Of a DNA stretch of 64,000 bases, positions 8,444 through 15,490 are shown piece by piece. The notes below the pieces were generated by a model, which made no database searches, was not told the origin of the DNA, and saw only the letters and a list, made by a program, of their open reading frames with translations. The translations under genes and the position numbers were made by a program. The DNA lies in NCBI GenBank assembly GCA_045806965.1, contig JBJMIG010000050.1, positions 62,001 to 126,000 of the forward strand, written 5' to 3'. This stretch comes from DASYTH01 sp045806965. GTDB taxonomy: Bacteria > Actinomycetota > Actinomycetes > Mycobacteriales > Pseudonocardiaceae. Position 1 is the first letter of the stretch, and each line of letters begins with the position of its first letter.

Positions 8444-8898
8444 AGGTCTTTCCCGGGCCGGCGGCGCTGGCCGAGGAGACCGGGAACCGGTTGGGTCGCA
8501 GCGGTTTCCGCACCATCGAACAGTCGGTCATCGACGGTTTCGCCGCGCTGACCGGAGACCGGCAGTGGATCCACGTGGACGCCGAGCGGGCCGGTTCCGG
8601 ACCGTTCGGCATGCCCATCGCGCACGGCATGCTCACCCTTTCGCTCGGCGTCACCCTGCTCGGCGAGGTCTTCCGGGTGGACGGGGTGCGGCTGGTGCTG
8701 AACAAGGGATTCGACCGGGTCCGGTTCACCGCTGCGGTGCCGGCCGGCGCCCGGGTGCGGCTGGTTGCCGACCTGGTCGAGGTGACCGGCCACGCCCACG
8801 GCTACACCGAGGCGGTGCTCGCCGTCGCCATGGAGATCGACGGACAGTCCCGGCCCGCGTACACCGCGCGCACCCGGATGCTCTACCAGGAGGCCTGA
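8440..8898 (+). CDS. MaoC-like (R)-hydroxyacyl dehydratase
   Basis: This is a 152-residue single hot-dog domain protein of the MaoC/hydratase-2 family. The Asp/His active-site region reads TGDRQWIHVD followed by GMPIAHGML, matching the dehydratase signature. It would dehydrate 3-hydroxyacyl-ACP or hydrate enoyl thioesters in the chain built by the neighbouring ketosynthases. It overlaps the KAS II stop and is followed 2 bp later by the kinase gene. No ketoreductase or enoyl reductase is visible in this part of the operon, so those activities would have to come from elsewhere. Confidence 0.88.
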   Translation: MKVFPGPAALAEETGNRLGRSGFRTIEQSVIDGFAALTGDRQWIHVDAERAGSGPFGMPIAHGMLTLSLGVTLLGEVFRVDGVRLVLNKGFDRVRFTAAVPAGARVRLVADLVEVTGHAHGYTEAVLAVAMEIDGQSRPAYTARTRMLYQEA

Positions 8899-8900
8899 CC

Positions 8901-9869
8901 ATGCCGTTCGACCGCGCCGTGATCATCGCGAACCCGGCCGCCCGCGGCTGCACCGATGACGCCGTCACCCAGGCAGAAGCCCTGTGCCGGCAACGGGTCG
9001 GTGAGGTGAGCGTGGCGTGGACGGCGGAGCCCGAGCACGCCACCAAGCTGGCCGCCGAGTCCATCTCGGACACCCCGACCGCGGTGCTCGCGGTCGGCGG
9101 CGACGGCACCGCCCGCGAGGTGGTGCACGGCCTGGTGTCGCGCGACCGTCGCCAGGACGCGACCCCACCCGGCGACCTGGCCGCGGTGGCCATGTTCATC
9201 GTCCCGGCCGGCACCTCGAACTCCTGTTACCGCTCGTTCTGGGGCGAGCAGGCCTGGCCGGCCGCGCTCGACGCGGCGCTCACCCGGCCGGAGCGGTACA
9301 CCCGGCTGCTGGATCTGGCCCTGCTGGCCGAGAACGGCAAACTGGTGTTGGCCGGCGCGGCCACCGGCTTCCCGCCGCAGGCGGTGCACAACGCCGCCGC
9401 GCTCACCCACATCACCGGCCGGGCCAAGTACGAGACCGCGCTGGTCCGCCTGGCCGCGACCTATCAGCCGTATCCGGGCCGCGTGCTGGTCGACGGCGTC
9501 GTGATCCACAGTGGACCGACGATGCTGGCCAACGTCGGTGGCAGCCGGTACCGGGGTGGACAGTTCGAGGTGCTTCCGCACTCGGTGGTGGACGATGGCC
9601 TGCTGGACGTGTGCGTGATCGGCGGTGAGCACAGCCCGGCCGAGATGCTGGCGCTGACCAGGACCGGGGAGCACCTCATCCGCTCCGGTGTGGTCTACGC
9701 CAGGGGCCGGCGGATCACCCTGGAACGCACGGACGGCCGCCCGGTCTGGTTCGAGCACGACGGCGAGGTGCTGCCCGAGACCGGCGGCTCGTACACCCTT
9801 GAGGTGGTCCCGGCCGCCGTCCCGATGCTCGTCGGCGCGGCTGCCGACCGGGGCCTGCGCTCGAGGTGA
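8901..9869 (+). CDS. Diacylglycerol kinase / NAD kinase-like lipid kinase
   Basis: The 322-residue protein has the DAGK catalytic domain. NPAARG lies near residue 11 and the nucleotide-binding GGDGTAREV near residue 66, followed by PAGTSNS (family PxGTxN). A C-terminal beta domain contains VDDGLLDV. The family phosphorylates hydroxyl groups of lipids. It is the last gene of the operon. In valanimycin biosynthesis the DAGK-like VlmJ phosphorylates a hydroxylated azoxy precursor before elimination, so a similar activation step is possible here; an ordinary lipid kinase is the conservative reading. The ATG at 8901 is 2 bp after the MaoC stop, with AGGAGG inside the MaoC 3' end. Confidence 0.85.
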   Translation: MPFDRAVIIANPAARGCTDDAVTQAEALCRQRVGEVSVAWTAEPEHATKLAAESISDTPTAVLAVGGDGTAREVVHGLVSRDRRQDATPPGDLAAVAMFIVPAGTSNSCYRSFWGEQAWPAALDAALTRPERYTRLLDLALLAENGKLVLAGAATGFPPQAVHNAAALTHITGRAKYETALVRLAATYQPYPGRVLVDGVVIHSGPTMLANVGGSRYRGGQFEVLPHSVVDDGLLDVCVIGGEHSPAEMLALTRTGEHLIRSGVVYARGRRITLERTDGRPVWFEHDGEVLPETGGSYTLEVVPAAVPMLVGAAADRGLRSR

Positions 9870-9909
9870 GCGGTAACTGGTTGTTGTGGGCAGGGGGCTC
9901 AGCGCGCCA

Positions 9910-9943
9910 AGCGGTTTACCGCGCAATGTCACCTTGCGCTGCC
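9910..9943 (+). repeat. Dispersed palindromic repeat, copy 1 (partial)
   Basis: The stretch contains AATGTCACCTTGCGCTG, the core of a repeat found again near 19269-19331 and three times at 50427-50525. Here it follows GCGGTTTACCGCG, also shared with the 19269 copy. It lies in the 124-bp gap between the convergent kinase and hydrolase genes; nothing else is seen in that gap. Confidence 0.6.
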
Positions 9944-9993
9944 GTCCTATCCGCGGGACGCATGACTCACGTCACCGCGCGGCCCGCCCGCGC

Positions 9994-10767
9994 TCAGCTG
10001 CCGGCGTGCTCGCGGAGCAGTGCGGCGGTGCGCTCGGGCTCCTCCCACCAGAGCATGTGGCCGACGCCCTCGAACAGCTCGAGGCGGGCGCCCGGGATCA
10101 GGTCGGCGAGGTGCTTTCCGTTGGCCACCGACAACATGTCGTCTTCGGTGCCGTGGATCACCAGGGTCGGCACGGTGATCGTGCCGAGCCGCGCGGTCGC
10201 GTCGTGCCCCAGGACGGCCTGCAACTGCATGGTGACCACCGGGCCGGGCACCCGGACGGTCTGCACCTCACGCCGGAACACGGTGTAGTTGTCCTGATCC
10301 GACGCGTGCCGGGGAGACACGTTCACCTCGTACGCGGTCCGGATGGCCAACTCCTGGTCCCCGGTGAGGGCCGCTTCGAACGCCCGCTGCGCACCCTGTG
10401 CGCTCAGATCCCCGCCCGGGCCCGCGTAGGTGCAGCCGAGGGCGAGCGTGCGTACCCGGTCCGGGTGGTTCAGCACCAACTCCTGCGCCACCATCCCGCC
10501 GAGCGAGATGCCGAAGACATGCGCGCTGTCCCAGCCCACCTCGTCGAGCAAGCGGACCGCGTCCTGCGCCAGATCGGCGATGGTGAACCCGGGCTCCGCC
10601 CTGCCGCTCTGGCCGATTCCCCGGTGGTCGAACGCGAGTACGTCGAAGTCGCGCTCCAGCAACGAAAGGAACCGTTCGCCCCACATCCGGTGATGGCCGC
10701 TCATCCCCATGATCAGCAACAGCGGCGCACCGGAGCCGCGGCGGACGTGAAACAGCGTGGGCACCAT
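9994..10767 (-). CDS. Alpha/beta hydrolase
   Basis: This 257-residue alpha/beta hydrolase has the nucleophile Ser88 in the elbow GISLGG. An oxyanion-hole region is at GMSGHHRMW, the likely acid lies in HGTEDDM, and the catalytic histidine is in GVGHMLWWE close to the C-terminus. The family covers esterases, haloperoxidase-like enzymes and C-C hydrolases; the substrate is not evident. The ATG at 10767 is preceded by GGTGGAG on the minus strand. The open frame runs further upstream, but its codon use there is not protein-like. It converges on the biosynthetic operon and is probably unrelated to it. Confidence 0.85.
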   Translation of the reverse strand: MVPTLFHVRRGSGAPLLLIMGMSGHHRMWGERFLSLLERDFDVLAFDHRGIGQSGRAEPGFTIADLAQDAVRLLDEVGWDSAHVFGISLGGMVAQELVLNHPDRVRTLALGCTYAGPGGDLSAQGAQRAFEAALTGDQELAIRTAYEVNVSPRHASDQDNYTVFRREVQTVRVPGPVVTMQLQAVLGHDATARLGTITVPTLVIHGTEDDMLSVANGKHLADLIPGARLELFEGVGHMLWWEEPERTAALLREHAGS

Positions 10768-10871
10768 GACTCCACCATAGCGGCGTCTTCGGTGTCTTCT
10801 GCGCTCACTCGCACGCTCGTTCGCGCGGCTTCGGAGCGCCGTCCGCCATGGTTTGCTTGACGCACCGGCCG

Positions 10872-11249
10872 CTACCGGACCTCGTCCGGGATCTTGCCGA
10901 AGAAGCCGATCACACTGCGCAGGCGGCCGTCGTCGGCGAACTTCGCGTAGGCGACGCCGCCGAAGGTCGGCCGACCGGCCGGATCGATGATCGCCCATTC
11001 GAACCGGGCCTGCTCGCGGTGGTTGAAAACGCCGCTGGTGCGGCCGTAAATGCGGTCCGGGAATTTCCGGTGTACCCGGTCGATATTGGCGCTTATCTGG
11101 GCATGCCCGCGAGCCTCGGCACCGCGGTCGGCATAGAAACCGTCCTCCACCCATACTTTCTCTATCATCGCGAGGCGCCGGCCCGAGTCAGACTCGTTCC
11201 AGGTCGCGACGTATTCATCTATCTGCTGCTGCCGGTCAATTATCATCAT
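10872..11249 (-). CDS. NTF2-like (SnoaL-like) family protein
   Basis: This 125-residue protein has the size and pattern of a single NTF2-like cone fold: an N-terminal helix with EYVATWNESD, a WVEDGFYADRG segment, and strands ending in GRLRSVIGFFGKIPD. Members are small enzymes or ligand-binding proteins, often of unknown substrate. AAGGAG lies 10 bp before the ATG at 11249; a second ATG follows immediately. The alpha/beta hydrolase gene starts about 105 bp downstream on the same strand, so the two may be co-transcribed. Confidence 0.78.
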   Translation of the reverse strand: MMIIDRQQQIDEYVATWNESDSGRRLAMIEKVWVEDGFYADRGAEARGHAQISANIDRVHRKFPDRIYGRTSGVFNHREQARFEWAIIDPAGRPTFGGVAYAKFADDGRLRSVIGFFGKIPDEVR

Positions 11250-11352
11250 GGTGCGAGGCTCCTTTTACTTCGCACCTCAAGCCAGGACACGGATCAGATT
11301 CGCAGATACGCACCGAAACGGCCAGCACGTTCGACCCGGGCTCGAGCGGCTT

Positions 11353-12318
11353 TCAGCCCGCCCGTGCCGGCCCCTGCGCGAACGTCCTGCGGTAGTCGGT
11401 CGGGGTCACCCCGACCACCCGGTGAAAATGGTGCCGGAGCAGTGCGGCGGAACCGAATCCGCAGCGCTCGGCGACCTCGTCGATGCCGAGCTGGGTCTCC
11501 TCAAGCAATTGCCGGGCGAGCAGCACCCGCTGCATGGACAGCCACCGGTGCGGCGTGGTTCCGGTCTCCGCGACGAACCGCCGGGCGAACGTTCGCTCGG
11601 AAAGCCGGGCGCGCCCGGCCAACTCGGCGACCGTGTGCTCGGCGCCGAGGTTGTCCACCATCCAGGTGAGCACCGGCGAAAGGCTGTCCCCGGTGCATTC
11701 CGGAATGGGCAGTTCGACGTACTGCCGCTGACCGCCCTCCCGCTGCGGCGGCACCACCATCCGCCGGGCGATCGCCGCGGCCGGGCCGGCGCCCAACTCC
11801 CGGCGCACCAGGTGCAGGCAGGCGTCGATGCCGGCCGCGGTGCCGGCGCTGGTGACGATGTCGCCGTCGTCCACGAACAGCACGTCCGGATCGAGCAGCG
11901 CGGCCGGGAACCGGTCGGCGAACGCGTCGGCGAAGCGCCAGTGCGTGGTGCACCGGCGCCCGTCGAGCAACCCGGCCGCGCCGAGCACGAACGCGCCGCT
12001 GCACACCGACACCAGCGTGCTGCCCTCGGCCGAGGCGGCGCGCAGCGCCTCGAGCACGGCTGGCGGGTACTCGGCGCGGATGTTCGCCGCGGGCACCGCG
12101 ACCAGGTCGGCGCCGCTCAGCGCGTCGAGCCCCAGCTCGGGAATGAGTTGCGCGCCGACGCTTGTTCGCACCGGTATGCCCGGCCGTTCGCCGCAGACCC
12201 GGAGCTCGATCAGGGGGACACCGTCGTCTCGCCGGTCGATGCCGAAGACCTCGCAGACGGTGCCGAACTCGAACGGGGCCACACCCTCGATGAGCACGGC
12301 GGCAACGGTGCGAAGCAT
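11353..12318 (-). CDS. GlxA-type transcriptional regulator (DJ-1/PfpI domain plus AraC HTH)
   Basis: The 321-residue regulator has an N-terminal glutamine-amidotransferase-like DJ-1/PfpI domain (residues 1-180, with the nucleophile-elbow cysteine in VSVCSGAFVLG). A C-terminal AraC-type DNA-binding region with two helix-turn-helix motifs follows: TVAELAGRARLSERTFARRF, then LGIDEVAERCGFGS. Members sense small metabolites and usually activate adjacent genes. No clear ribosome binding site precedes the ATG at 12318. It is divergent from a tiny membrane protein gene at 12405, with a perfect palindrome in the gap that is a likely operator. Confidence 0.88.
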   Translation of the reverse strand: MLRTVAAVLIEGVAPFEFGTVCEVFGIDRRDDGVPLIELRVCGERPGIPVRTSVGAQLIPELGLDALSGADLVAVPAANIRAEYPPAVLEALRAASAEGSTLVSVCSGAFVLGAAGLLDGRRCTTHWRFADAFADRFPAALLDPDVLFVDDGDIVTSAGTAAGIDACLHLVRRELGAGPAAAIARRMVVPPQREGGQRQYVELPIPECTGDSLSPVLTWMVDNLGAEHTVAELAGRARLSERTFARRFVAETGTTPHRWLSMQRVLLARQLLEETQLGIDEVAERCGFGSAALLRHHFHRVVGVTPTDYRRTFAQGPARAG

Positions 12319-12361
12319 GAGTCGAGCATACCTGGCAGGATCTTGTTGTAAAGGGCCCGTT

Positions 12362-12377
12362 CTGCCACTTGTGGCAG
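12362..12377. promoter_or_regulatory. Palindrome CTGCCACTTGTGGCAG, candidate regulator site
   Basis: A perfect inverted repeat (7-bp arms, 2-bp centre) lies between the divergent GlxA-type regulator (start 12318) and the small membrane ORF (start 12405). Position and symmetry fit an operator for the regulator. This is an inference; no binding data are available. Confidence 0.5.
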
Positions 12378-12404
12378 TAAGTTGACGGGCACACAATTTA
12401 CGAC

Positions 12405-12569
12405 ATGGACGCCATCCTCATCGCAATCATCATCGTCGGACTCCTCGCCTACGGCCTCGAGCGCAACCGCCGCCGCCAGTCGCAGCCCAGGAACTGGATG
12501 GCCGGCAGCTCGGACGTCCAGGACCGCGACCTCGAGCGGTTCCAGTGCGAACTGCGGGCGATGCGCTGA
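12405..12569 (+). CDS. Small single-pass membrane protein, 54 residues
   Basis: The ORF encodes 54 residues: an N-terminal hydrophobic helix (about residues 3-17, ILIAIIIVGLLAYGL), a basic ERNRRRQ stop-transfer segment, and a short charged cytoplasmic tail ending in CELRAMR. The pattern is that of a small membrane-anchored protein. It is divergent from the GlxA-type regulator and sits just downstream of the palindrome at 12362-12377, so it may be the regulator's target. No strong ribosome binding site is seen. Function unknown. Confidence 0.5.
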   Translation: MDAILIAIIIVGLLAYGLERNRRRQSQPRNWMAGSSDVQDRDLERFQCELRAMR

Positions 12570-12604
12570 CCGAGCGGCGCGACCTTGCACGCACCTTGGC
12601 CCAC

Positions 12605-12624
12605 TGGAATGCTGAAACATTCCA
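12605..12624. promoter_or_regulatory. Palindromic operator candidate TGGAATG-N6-CATTCCA
   Basis: A perfect inverted repeat with 7-bp arms and a 6-bp spacer lies 44 bp before the 38-residue ORF and upstream of the GabD2-like gene. Its 20-bp length is typical of TetR-family operators. No adjacent TetR gene is present, so the regulator would act from elsewhere. Confidence 0.45.
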
Positions 12625-12668
12625 ACCGGACTGTACGTACTCAGCGTCACGTTCAGAGGAGAGCGGAC

Positions 12669-12785
12669 ATGGCACGACAGCCCCGATCGCGGTTCGAGGT
12701 GTTCATACCCTGCGCGCTCGGCGTGACCAACCGGGTCACCCGGCTGCTCCCGCGCCGCGTCGGCGAAGGGGTGTGCGCCGGATGA
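12669..12785 (+). CDS. Short ORF (38 residues) ahead of the GabD2-like gene
   Basis: This small ORF encodes a basic 38-residue peptide (MARQPRSRFEVFIPC... ending GEGVCAG). AGGAG precedes the ATG, and the stop lies 10 bp before the start of the aldehyde dehydrogenase. It could be a genuine small protein or a leader peptide that couples translation to the next gene. The ribosome binding site, the upstream palindrome and the spacing are the only evidence; the composition is too short to judge. Confidence 0.35.
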   Translation: MARQPRSRFEVFIPCALGVTNRVTRLLPRRVGEGVCAG

Positions 12786-12795
12786 AGGTCGCGCG

Positions 12796-14340
12796 ATGAA
12801 GGCGCTGACCGAAGAGCTGTTGACGCGCCTGCGCACGCACGTCGTATCGTCCACTTCGGACACGGTCACGCCGGCCAACGCGTACACCGGCGGTGGGCTG
12901 GCCACCCTGCCGCGGTCGACCCCGGCCGATGTGCTGGCCGCGGTCGCCCACGCCCGGTCCGCCCAGGCTGGCTGGGGCACAACGGATTTCGCCGCCCGCG
13001 CGCGGATCTTCGAGCGGTTCTGGTCGCTGCTGCTCGCCCACCGCGAGGAGTTCGCCGACCTGCTCCAGGCGGAGACCGGCAAGTCGCGCCGGGACGCCTT
13101 CGAGGAACTCTGCGAACCGGTGCTGGTGACCGGGTACTACCTGCGCCGCGCCGCCAAGCTGCTGCGACCGGTCAAGCGGCGCGGCGTGCTGCCGGTCGCG
13201 GTCGGTGCCAGTGAGCACCGCCAGCCGAAGGGCGTGGTCGGCGTCATCTCGCCGTGGAACTATCCGCTGGCACTGGCCATGGCCGACACGATTCCGGCGT
13301 TGCTGGCCGGCAACGCGGTCGTGCTCAAACCGGACAGCCAGACCTGCCTCAGCCCGCTGTTCGCCGTCGAGTTGTTGCACCGGGCCGGACTGCCCGAGCA
13401 GGTGCTCCAGGTCGTGCTCGGCGAGGGCCCGGTGATCGGCGGCGCGGTGGTCGACTCGGTTGACTTCGTCGCTTTCACCGGCTCGACCCGCACCGGCACG
13501 GAGATCGCGAAGCGGGCCGCCGCCCGGCTGATCGGGGCTTCGCTTGAGCTCGGCGGTAAGAACCCCATGATCGTGCTGGAGGACGCACCGCTGGACCGCG
13601 CCGCCGACACCGCGGTCCGAGCCTGCTTCGCCAGCGCCGGCCAGCTGTGCCTGTCCATGGAGCGCGTCTACGTCCACGAGTCGATCTTCGACGCGTTCGC
13701 CGACCGGTTTGTCGCGGCCACCGAGAAGCTCCGCCTCGGCGCGGCCTACGACTACTCCATGGACGTCGGTTCCCTGGTGTCCCAGGGCCAACTCAAGATC
13801 GTCTCGGAGCACGTCGACGACGCGCGGGCCAAGGGCGCGCGGGTGCTCGCCGGCGGCCGGCCCCGCCCGGACCTCGGCCCGTACTTCTACGAACCGACCA
13901 TCCTGGCCGAGGTCACCCCGCAGATGACCTGTCACAGCAACGAAACCTTCGGCCCGGTGGTCTCGCTCTACCCGTTCCGCTCCGACGACGAAGCGGTAAC
14001 CCTGGCCAACGCCACGGACTACGGCCTCAGCGCCAGCATCATCGGCCGGGATCTGACCCGGGCCACCGCGCTCGCCGCTCGGGTGCGGGCCGGCACGGTC
14101 AACGTCAACGACGGGGTGAACTCGGCCTACGGCAGCACCGACGCTCCGATGGGCGGCATGGGGGTATCCGGTCTCGGCCGCCGCCACGGCGCCGAGGGCC
14201 TGCTGAAGTACACCGAAACCCAAACCGTTGCGGTCCAACGACTGCCGGTGCTGAGCCCGCCCCGTTGGCTGCCGTATCGAACGTTCACCTCGGTGATGAG
14301 CGGACTGTTCCGCATCATGCACAAGCTCCGCATCCGCTGA
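12796..14340 (+). CDS. gabD2: Succinate-semialdehyde dehydrogenase (GabD2-like)
   Basis: This 514-residue NAD(P)-dependent aldehyde dehydrogenase has the Rossmann segment ISPWNYPLALAM, Glu in LELGGKNP and the catalytic cysteine in ASAGQLCLSMER. Length and overall sequence resemble mycobacterial GabD2, which oxidises succinic semialdehyde to succinate. The C-terminal extension (RTFTSVMSGLFRIMHKL) also fits that group. The substrate is inferred from resemblance; other aldehydes are possible. A palindromic operator and a short ORF lie upstream, and the downstream trypsin gene has its own promoter region. Confidence 0.82.
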   Translation: MKALTEELLTRLRTHVVSSTSDTVTPANAYTGGGLATLPRSTPADVLAAVAHARSAQAGWGTTDFAARARIFERFWSLLLAHREEFADLLQAETGKSRRDAFEELCEPVLVTGYYLRRAAKLLRPVKRRGVLPVAVGASEHRQPKGVVGVISPWNYPLALAMADTIPALLAGNAVVLKPDSQTCLSPLFAVELLHRAGLPEQVLQVVLGEGPVIGGAVVDSVDFVAFTGSTRTGTEIAKRAAARLIGASLELGGKNPMIVLEDAPLDRAADTAVRACFASAGQLCLSMERVYVHESIFDAFADRFVAATEKLRLGAAYDYSMDVGSLVSQGQLKIVSEHVDDARAKGARVLAGGRPRPDLGPYFYEPTILAEVTPQMTCHSNETFGPVVSLYPFRSDDEAVTLANATDYGLSASIIGRDLTRATALAARVRAGTVNVNDGVNSAYGSTDAPMGGMGVSGLGRRHGAEGLLKYTETQTVAVQRLPVLSPPRWLPYRTFTSVMSGLFRIMHKLRIR

Positions 14341-14503
14341 CCCCTTCCGCGTTCGCGCGCGAGCACACACTGTGAACTGTGAATTACTGGGTCGGTTTCC
14401 ACCTGATCGTCGGATTGTGGGTGACCAGGTACCGGGTGAACATCAGTTAACCCCACACCCGTCTTTCCATCTCGTCCCTGCACACCGAAGGAAGGACCGA
14501 TCA

Positions 14504-15319
14504 GTGAGCACACGCACCTGGTTCCTGCGCGCCGCCGTCCTGGCGGCGAGCATCACCACGGTGGTCGGCAGCGCGGCCACCCAGGCCGTCGCCGCCCCAC
14601 CGAACACCAACGTGGTCGGCGGCACCCGTGCCGCCCAGGGTGAGTTCCCCTTCATGGTCCGACTGTCCATGGGCTGCGGTGGCGCGCTCTACACCCGCCA
14701 GATCGTGCTCACCGCGGCACACTGCGTGAACGGCAGCGGCAACAACACCTCGATCACGGCCACGACGGGCGCGGTGGACCTCCAGGACGGCACCCGGATC
14801 ACGGTGCGCTCGACCCGGGTGCTTCAGGCGCCCGGCTACAACGGCAACGGCCGGGACTGGGCGTTGATCAGACTGGCGACCCCGATCAACGACAGCCGGG
14901 TAGCCACGCTCCCGGTGGCCCGCACTACCGCGTTCAACAACGGCACATTCACCGTCGCCGGCTGGGGCGCGGCCACCGAGGGCGGCCGACAGCAGCGGTT
15001 CCTGCTCAAGGCCAACGTGCCGTTCGTCAGCGACGCCCAGTGCCAGGCCGCAGGCGGCAGCTACAGCGGGCTGATCACGAACGAGGAGATCTGCGCGGGC
15101 AACCTGGCCAACGGCGGTGTGGACACCTGCCAGGGCGACTCCGGCGGCCCGATGTTCCGCCGGGACAACGCCAACAACTGGGTCCAGGTCGGCATCACCA
15201 GTTGGGGCGAGGGCTGCGCGCGGCGCGGCAAGCCAGGCGTCTACACCGAGGTCAGCACGTTCGCCCAGGCCATCGCGGACGGCGCCGCGCAACTCGGCGT
15301 CGCCCCGGCGGCCGGATAG
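14504..15319 (+). CDS. Secreted trypsin-like serine protease
   Basis: This is a 271-residue S1-family protease. A signal peptide (residues 1-31, ending ATQAVAAPP) and a short propeptide lead to the mature-type start VVGGTRAAQGEFPFM. The catalytic triad is His in TAAHC, Asp in GRDWALIRL and Ser in GDSGGP. The Asp before the catalytic-Ser motif (DTCQGDSGGP) predicts trypsin-like cleavage after Arg or Lys. Six cysteines suggest three disulfides. The GTG start at 14504 has GAAGGAAGGA in front of it. The 163 bp upstream contain no gene. A strong hairpin follows the gene. Confidence 0.93.
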   Translation: MSTRTWFLRAAVLAASITTVVGSAATQAVAAPPNTNVVGGTRAAQGEFPFMVRLSMGCGGALYTRQIVLTAAHCVNGSGNNTSITATTGAVDLQDGTRITVRSTRVLQAPGYNGNGRDWALIRLATPINDSRVATLPVARTTAFNNGTFTVAGWGAATEGGRQQRFLLKANVPFVSDAQCQAAGGSYSGLITNEEICAGNLANGGVDTCQGDSGGPMFRRDNANNWVQVGITSWGEGCARRGKPGVYTEVSTFAQAIADGAAQLGVAPAAG

Positions 15320-15396
15320 CGGTCCGCGCCGACGTGACCCAGAGCACCGGGCGCGTCGACTTGCGGCGAACTACCCTTGGACCAAGGAGCCAGCCC

Positions 15397-15428
15397 CGAA
15401 GGCCACTTCCCACCGGAAGTGGCCTTCG
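15397..15428. terminator. Hairpin terminator after the trypsin gene
   Basis: A perfect 14-bp inverted repeat (CGAAGGCCACTTCC and its complement) with a CACC loop lies 78 bp after the protease stop and before the fadD15 promoter. It lacks a long T-run, as is common in actinomycetes. Confidence 0.75.
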
Positions 15429-15490
15429 TCGCCTGTGACGGGCATGATACTCGTCAAGTTACCGGCAGGTAGCCGAACGGAGGACACACC

